Source: Tragulus kanchil
Lineage: Eukaryota > Chordata > Mammalia > Artiodactyla > Tragulidae
Direction of reading: 5' to 3'
NCBI GenBank assembly: GCA_022376925.1
Contig: JAIOJX010000004.1
Span: forward strand, 372,001 to 436,000
DNA length: 64,000 nucleotides
Part shown: piece after piece, positions 50,701-59,700 of the stretch
How the letters are laid out: every line of letters begins with the position of its first letter
How positions within the stretch are numbered: position 1 is the stretch's first letter
Position numbers and translations under genes: made by a program
Notes under the pieces: generated by a model
Told to the model about the DNA's origin: nothing
The model's database searches: none
What the model saw: the letters and a program-made list of their open reading frames with translations, nothing else

Positions 50701-53700
50701 GCATTGTATATATTAAGTATTATTATTGTTGCTTCTGCTGTCTTCTTAATCATTTGTGTCTTGTATTTTTTTCTGTTCCTTTTATAATATTTGTGTATCT
50801 TTTAACTTTAACTTTTTAGTTATTTTTTTTTCTACTCAAGTGACTAGAAAATATTCAAGGCTAAGTTTCAGCCCCTGCCTCTCCTGGTTACTCTCTGGAG
50901 AGGTTAATGGAAAGGGCCCAGAGCCAAAGGTTCTAGAACAAGTGTTGCCTCTTTACCAGGTCAGGAATCCATCTGTAAGCTGTTAGAAATTGTCAGCATC
51001 AGGAAGACGTGTTCTCTGTAGGTTGTGCTCCACAAGCCCTTGGCATTTGGAGGAGGAGGAGGTGGAGTAGTTAATGCTTGCACCTGTTCTCATGGCCTCC
51101 CAGCTGGGCTTTTCATCCGCCCATCTCCGTGCCACACCTGTGACTTCGTATGCTGCTATGGAGTTCACTGTTGAAGGGGAGAGGAAGGAGGGACCCAGGT
51201 TAATTTCTTGGATCCTTATCCTCTTGCTTCTTCAGTTTCTCCAGAAATGATTTGTGAGAGAAAATCAGCAGCTTTTCTTTACATTCCTGCTTTTTCCTTA
51301 TGCTCCAGACACACTTCTTTCTGCTTCTAGAAATCCTTTGCAATTGCAGTTCTCCATGTCTGGAAAGTCCTTCCCATGGACCTTTAACGCATGGCTCTCC
51401 CTCATTGATCTCATGTCACCCTAAATGTTACATTTGCAAAAAGATCTTTCTTGACACTATATTTAAAACAGCCACCATTCGGGATGCTATTTTTATTTTT
51501 TTAGCACTTTTTATAATTTAAAATGGCTGTATTTACTATCTCTTGCCGTCAGAAGGTAAATCCCTTACAGTATGTATTCCTTTCTCTTTTTTGCTATGCT
51601 TGGGTCACAATCTAGTGGAATGCCTGGGAAATGTTTAATAGGTCTTAAGGAATAAACAAACAACCAAGTGGATGAGATAGCACATCTGGCCATGACTTAC
51701 CCTGTTTTCATTCTATTTTTAGCTTCTTCCTAAACATATGCAGTGAAGAGTGGGTTATATTTGATAGATTTTCTTTTCTACTTTAAATTCACTTTCCTTT
51801 TTAATTGTCTTCTAGGAGAGTTCCTCAATGTAATCTTTGGGTTCATAAGTGTATTTTACATGTGTGTCTATTCTATTTTTGTTTTGGTATTATGTGCATG
51901 CTAGCTCACAGGTCCATATTCTTAGTTTTCCATATTTATAATTAAAACATTTTGTTGTGACCATAATGACAACAGGTTTTTTTTGCAATGTTATATCATA
52001 TTCTTTGGTTTTAGATAGAGACTAAATGCAAGTTAACCCTGTGTCTTCTTTAGCTAGCTTATGTCACAATAATGAGTTGCCAAATAATGTTTCACAACTC
52101 TTCATTTCTTTCCCACCACAAGCCTGGACTGTGGATAGGGTGTGAATTCCAACTTTTCAGATGAGGAAAGTGAGGTTCAAAGAGGCGAAGTGAGTGGGTA
52201 GCAGATCTGAGATCCGAATACTAGTCTTCGGTTATTATCTAGTGTAGTTGTTATTCTCACCAAACTGCTTTTACTACATTATAATATTAGAACAGAGATT
52301 TGGGGATTTCTTTTATCATTCCTAAAAGGTGTTTAGCTTTACTGACTTTATCAGTACCGAAAACATTTAAAATTTTCTTTACATTCCTGCTTTTTCCTTA
52401 TGCTCCAGACACACTTCTTTCTGCTTCTAGAAACCTTTGCAATTGCAGTTCTCCATGTCTGGAAAGTCCTTCCCATGGACCTTTAACGCATGGCTCTCCT
52501 CATTGATCTCATGTCACCCTAAATGTTACATTTGCAAAAGATCTTTCTTGACTCTATATTTAAAACAGCCACCATTCGGGATGCTATTTTTATTTTTTTA
52601 GCACTTTTTATAATTTAAAATGGCTGTATTTACTATCTCTTGCCGTCAGAAGGTAAATCCCTTACAGTATGTATTCCTTTCTCTTTTTTGCTATGCTTGG
52701 GTCACAATCTAGTGGAATGCCTGGGAAATGTTTAATAGGTCTTAAGGAATAAACAAACAACCAAGTGGATGAGATAGCACATCTGGCCATGACTTACCCT
52801 GTTTTCATTCTATTTTTAGCTTCTTCCTAAACATATGCAGTGAAGAGTGGGTTATATTTGATAGATTTTCTTTTCTACTTTAAATTCACTTTCCTTTTTA
52901 ATTGTCTTCTAGGAGAGTTCCTCAATGTAATCTTTGGGTTCATAAGTGTATTTTACATGTGTGTCTATTCTATTTTTGTTTTTGGTATTATGTGCATGCT
53001 AGCTCACAGGTCCATATTCTTAGTTTTCCATATTTATAATTAAAACATTTTGTTGTGACCATAATGACAACAGGTTTTTTTTGCAATGTTATATCATATT
53101 CTTTGGTTTTAGATAGAGACTAAATGCAAGTTAACCCTGTGTCTTCTTTAGCTAGCTTATGTCACAATAATGAGTTGCCAAATAATGTTTCACAACTCTT
53201 CATTTCTTTCCCACCACAAGCCTGGACTGTGGATAGGGTGTGAATTCCAACTTTTCAGATGAGGAAAGTGAGGTTCAAAGAGGCGAAGTGAGTGGGTAGC
53301 AGATCTGAGATCCGAATACTAGTCTTCGGTTATTATCTAGTGTAGTTGTTCTTCTCACCAAACTGCTTTTACTACATTATAATATTAGAACAGAGATTTG
53401 GGGATTTCTTTTATCATTCCTAAAAGGTGTTTAGCTTTACTGACTTTATCAGTACCGAAAACATTTAAAATAACAATAACCACCACAAAATAAATGATCA
53501 AGATATGTCAGGTACTGCTCTAAGAGCTATACATTTAAATATCCTTATAGTCTTGTGAAATTGAGAATATTACATGCATTTTACAAGTGACACTATAGCC
53601 TACAAGTGGTCAAGTAACTTTCCCAAATCACACAGCTAGTAAGAGGCAGATTTAAAATTATAAACCCAGCAATCTACTCTTGATCATTAATCAATAATGC

Positions 53701-56700
53701 TATAAACTTTATTGTAGCTTATGACTTACAGAGAGCTTTCATATCCACTGTCTACTGTACTTTATGACTGCTCTATTGAAAAGGCAGGCAGGCTTTGACA
53801 GTTAGCCCACCTCACCCTGAAAAGCAAGTATTTGAAATCTTACTAAAATAATTTCTTCTGAAATCTGATTATATCTCTCTGTTCTTTATCATCCATGATT
53901 TTCTTAAGATCTCTGCATTCTCCTCATTATGTCTTCCCTTCCCATTGCATTATATTGATCTGGGCTTAAAATATTAATCTATTTGTGTATCCAAGGAATA
54001 TTTTCTTTATGTTTTGATGGCTCTTGATTATGTCTCTTGCAGTTGAATTGCGATGATTTCAAGAAAGGAGAAAGAGATGGGGATTTTATCTGTACACTTG
54101 ATAATAGAGCTGTCTGTGGCACAGATGGGAAAACATACAGTAACAGATGCATGCTGTGTGCTATGAATGCGTGAGTATTCTCCAAAGGAGATTTTCTTCC
54201 TAAAGCATATTCTCTGTATAATTACAACACATTTTTTCATACATCTTTAAGGTAACAATTCATTTTGTGGAAGTTAGCCACCTGTTAATTATTAGGATCA
54301 CTTCTTTTACTATTCTTAGAAGAAAAAAACATGTATGTAATATAATATTCTATATTTTACAAAGCACACTTGTGTGCAAATTATCAGATGGTTATCACTT
54401 TCTCTGAAGTAGACTGACAAATGATATATCTGAATCTTATACACACACACACATATATTGATTCATACATACACATACATACTTCTAGCTATCTGTTTTC
54501 TTTCTACCTATCTATTTAGGAGACTACCTCTTTTCATAGAGAATTATTTAATCATCAAAAGATATTTATTAAATGTTCAGTCATTTATAACAATAGGGTA
54601 ATAGATGGTTAATACTTCCCACCTACTCAGTGTTCACCATATATGGCTAGAGCATCTCACTGCCCTATATTTGGAAGCAAGGCCTCAAAAAATTGGATAA
54701 AGACTCAGAATTGTTCCTCTACATGGAAATCTTTAGTAAAATTGAAAGATTTGTATGATCTGAAGAGAAACCAGAGTATGGTGTATGACTTTTTAATTAT
54801 ACAATGAGGATCATCTGGCTCATTGCATTTCCTTCTGTCTGCTAGAAAACTCTGTAGTATCACTGGAATTCAATTTTTATATTTTTTTCCTCAGCCGATA
54901 TATTTTGGTATAATTTTTTCCTTAACACTTTTAGCTACTTATCTTTTTCTTTCTTTCTCTTATTTTTCTTATATTTTTACGGGTGTATAAATGCTAAAGA
55001 TCTTTTTAAAGAGCAGAAAGTATATCTTATATTTATGCTACTATATTTTCAGGCTACTATGATTTTAATGCTCTGTTGGGCTGAACAATATTAATTAGGG
55101 CAGAACAATATTAATTAATTAATATTAATTAACAATATTAATATACTTCCCATAGGAAAAAATAATATAGTATCATAGCCCTAAAGAAGACTGGTATAAT
55201 AGTATGCTGGGCACTATAAACTTGAATTTGATTATTTAAAGTAAAATCATCAACAACAAAGCTGCTTAGGTGGCATCTAATATCTCATTGCAAGATTTAC
55301 TTCTTACCTACTCTTCTGATATGGATCCTCTTTGGAAACAGGGGAAAAAAAATATGGAAATAACATTTAAAAGTCTGAGTGTTATCACAAACATGCTCTC
55401 CAAATTTATCTGACTGTAATTTATAGAGATGGCCTTCATTAGAAAGAGTAAGTAAAGAATGCAGTGTTTTCAAACCTGTTTTCAAAAGCAAAGGAGAATC
55501 ACAATACAATGAAGAGACATTACATTTGGTGGGAAGTTCCATGATATTAAACTGCTATGATATACATACATACACACACATACTTCTAGCTATCTGTTTT
55601 CTTTCTACCTATCTATTTAGGAGACTACCTCTTTTCATAGAGAATTATTTAATCATCAAAAGATATTTATTAAATGTTCAGTCATTTATAACAATAGGGT
55701 AATAGATGGTTAATACTTCCCACCTACTCAGTGTTCACCATATATGGCTAGAGCATCTCACTGCCCTATATTTGGAAGCAAGGCCTCAAAAAATTGGATA
55801 AAGACTCAGAATTGTTCCTCTACATGGAAATCTTTAGTAAAATTGAAAGATTTGTATGATCTGAAGAGAAACCAGAGTATGGTGTATGACTTTTTAATTA
55901 TACAATGAGGATCATCTGGCTCATTGCATTTCCTTCTGTCTGCTAGAAAACTCTGTAGTATCACTGGAATTCAATTTTTATATTTTTTTCCTCAGCCGAT
56001 ATATTTTGGTATAATTTTTTCCTTAACACTTTTAGCTACTTATCTTTTTCTTTCTTTCTCTTATTTTTCTTATATTTTTACGGGTGTATAAATGCTAAAG
56101 ATCTTTTTAAAGAGCAGAAAGTATATCTTATATTTATGCTACTATATTTTCAGGCTACTATGATTTTAATGCTCTGTTGGGCTGAACAATATTAATTAGG
56201 GCAGAACAATATTAATTAATTAATATTAATTAACAATATTAATATACTTCCCATAGGAAAAAATAATATAGTATCATAGCCCTAAAGAAGACTGGTATAA
56301 TAGTATGCTGGGCACTATAAACTTGAATTTGATTATTTAAAGTAAAATCATCAACAACAAAGCTGCTTAGGTGGCATCTAATATCTCATTGCAAGATTTA
56401 CTTCTTACCTACTCTTCTGATATGGATCCTCTTTGGAAACAGGGGAAAAAAAATATGGAAATAACATTTAAAAGTCTGAGTGTTATCACAAACATGCTCT
56501 CCAAATTTATCTGACTGTAATTTATAGAGATGGCCTTCATTAGAAAGAGTAAGTAAAGAATGCAGTGTTTTCAAACCTGTTTTCAAAAGCAAAGGAGAAT
56601 CACAATACAATGAAGAGACATTACATTTGGTGGGAAGTTCCATGATATTAAACTGCTGTGTCTACTAACTTTCACTTCCAGTAAAACCAGAGCTCAAGTT

Positions 56701-59700
56701 GGCCTAAAGAGTGAAGGAGAATGTGAGGACAGTAAGCCAGAAAAGGTGAGGACAAATGTCTGACTTGGGGGTAACACTGTCGTGGGGACTGACTTTGAAA
56801 AGAAAGAAGATGCTTTCCTCTTCCTTCTCTGATGTGGGTGCTTGGAAAGAAGTAATTCTCACCACACCCAAAGTGAAATGCTGCTCATTTAGATGAAAAT
56901 TAGCTGATAGTTCTTGAAACTGGAACGGGTTACTTTGATAGACCTTTCATCCGTATTTCTGGCTTTTAAGAAAAAAAAAAAAAAAAAAAAAAGGAAAGGA
57001 GAGAGGGAAGGAAGGAAAGAAAGGAAGCTACATATGTTGTAGAAAGGGAACTACTTGAATTCCGAGCCTGAGTAGAAACACCTGACTGTCACAGTCAAGG
57101 TCTTGGCGGATTACTCCACCCCGCTTTATCAGTGTTTCCATATCTGCAAATGAGAACTGGACTACATACCTTCTTTCAATACTAAAATTCTATGAGCATG
57201 TCATAACAGGGAGAAAGTGAGAGTCTCATACACATCATGCTTGAGTTATTCTGATTGAATGATTTTATTAAGCCAAAGTTTGGTGCCTTTCCTGTATGCA
57301 ACTACAGCACCTAAGGTTACCTCCACCAAGGCATTTAACATGCATTTTTTTTTTTCAAATTTATTTAAACTATATTCTTTGTCTTTTTAAAATTGAAGTC
57401 TAGTTGATTTACAATGTTGCATCAATTTCTGCTGTACACCACAGTGATTCAGTTATATATACACACGCATTCTTTTTTATATTCTTTTCCATTATGGTTT
57501 ATCATAGGATACTTAGTACAGTTCTCTTGTCTTTTAAATGTCTCTTAGCATCACCCAGTGGATTATGAGCAAGTTAAGGGCAAGGAATGCATTCTACCTT
57601 GGTTCTAGCATATCACAGGTTATCCATGTTTACTAACAAATGAACAAACAAGTAAATGGGGTCTATAGTTAACCATGTGTATCACACAACACTTCCTGAC
57701 CTACTTCTACAGAACTGGCACAGATCTAGGTAACTAGTGCACTCTGGGCCGAGGACCACTGAGTTCTATAAAATTTCTGAAAATAGTGTTGTAAACATTA
57801 CCATCAGGATGGTAACAACAAGTTCCTTTCTCTATTCTTCAGGATTTATGTAGTGATTTTCGGCCTTATGTGAAGAATGGAAGACTTGGATGCACAAGGG
57901 AAAATGACCCGATTCTTGGTCCTGATGGAAGGATGCATGGCAATAAGTGTGCAATGTGTGCTGAGCTATTGTAAGTCTCCTCATCCCCCGCAGGCCAGCC
58001 GGTGGGCCTGAGGAGGATGCACTTGGTGACTGTCCTGAGAACTCCACAGAGATACACTGCTCTTCCTGAAGCATGTTACCCTTTGCCCACTACAGTGGCT
58101 TCTTCACTTTTTAATTCATCTTATCTGATAAAGTTTCTTAAAAGGAGTGGATAAAGTGGTTATGCTAGTTATTTAATTCAAGACTCTTAATTTATTTAAT
58201 TATAATGACAAAAATTCACAGTGCTCTTTAAGGCACAATATTTAAAAATTTAAAAGGTACTCTTCTGGACTCATCTAGGTCAGTCATTTGACATGCTTTA
58301 TTCAGGCATGTGTAGATAGTCTTACTGAAAATGACAATCTAAAGTAATAATAGTTTGGTGCCTTTCCTGTATGCAACTACAGCACCTAAGGTTACCTCCA
58401 CCAAGGCATTTAACATGCATTTTTTTTTTTCAAATTTATTTAAACTATATTCTTTGTCTTTTTAAAATTGAAGTCTAGTTGATTTACAATGTTGCATCAA
58501 TTTCTGCTGTACACCACAGTGATTCAGTTATATATACACACGCATTCTTTTTTATATTCTTTTCCATTATGGTTTATCATAGGATACTTAGTACAGTTCT
58601 CTTGTCTTTTAAATGTCTCTTAGCATCACCCAGTGGATTATGAGCAAGTTAAGGGCAAGGAATGCATTCTACCTTGGTTCTAGCATATCACAGGTTATCC
58701 ATGTTTACTAACAAATGAACAAACAAGTAAATGGGGTCTATAGTTAACCATGTGTATCACACAACACTTCCTGACCTACTTCTACAGAACTGGCACAGAT
58801 CTAGGTAACTAGTGCACTCTGGGCCGAGGACCACTGAGTTCTATAAAATTTCTGAAAATAGTGTTGTAAACATTACCATCAGGATGGTAACAACAAGTTC
58901 CTTTCTCTATTCTTCAGGATTTATGTAGTGATTTTCGGCCTTATGTGAAGAATGGAAGACTTGGATGCACAAGGGAAAATGACCCGATTCTTGGTCCTGA
59001 TGGAAGGATGCATGGCAATAAGTGTGCAATGTGTGCTGAGCTATTGTAAGTCTCCTCATCCCCTCAGGCCAGCCGGTGGGCCTGAGGAGGATGCACTTGG
59101 TGACTGTCCTGAGAACTCCACAGAGATACACTGCTCTTCCTGAAGCATGTTACCCTTTGCCCACTACAGTGGCTTCTTCACTTTTTAATTCATCTTATCT
59201 GATAAAGTTTCTTAAAAGGAGTGGATAAAGTGGTTATGCTAGTTATTTAATTCAAGACTCTTAATTTATTTAATTATAATGACAAAAATTCACAGTGCTC
59301 TTTAAGGCACAATATTTAAAAATTTAAAAGGTACTCTTCTGGACTCATCTAGGTCAGTCATTTGACATGCTTTATTCAGGCATGTGTAGATAGTCTTACT
59401 GAAAATGACAATCTAAAGTAATAATAGTGTCATGTGGCCAAATGTATTAGCTGTATAGAATGTGGGGCTTTCTATAACACTTGGGTTAATCTTTCTCTCA
59501 GTGCCTGATGCTACCCTGAGTCCTGAGCCCCAGATATGGATAAGAGCCAATGAGTCTCCCATATTCTGGCTGTTAAACAAAGCATAGACTCTAATCTGTG
59601 AGTCAGTAAACCCTAAAGTGCTCTGTTTAGATTGTTGGATCTTTAAAATCAGGACAGAGGAAGATTTAACAGATTAAAGAACTTTGCAGGTGTCTTTGAA

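Larger units (their letters stand above)
57277..59427. repeat. Direct tandem duplication 19 (period 1075 bp), carries exon 7
   Basis: Copies lie at 57277-58351 and 58352-59427. The intron just after exon 7 differs by a small indel. Exon 7 and an antisense L1 piece are in the unit. Confidence 0.95.

Noticed and set aside
34899..59045. Real expansion of Kazal exons in SPINK5
   Set aside because: Only single exons are doubled, all out of frame, and each lies inside a 1.1-kb block of the same kind as those in intergenic DNA. The same process must explain both, so exon selection is excluded.
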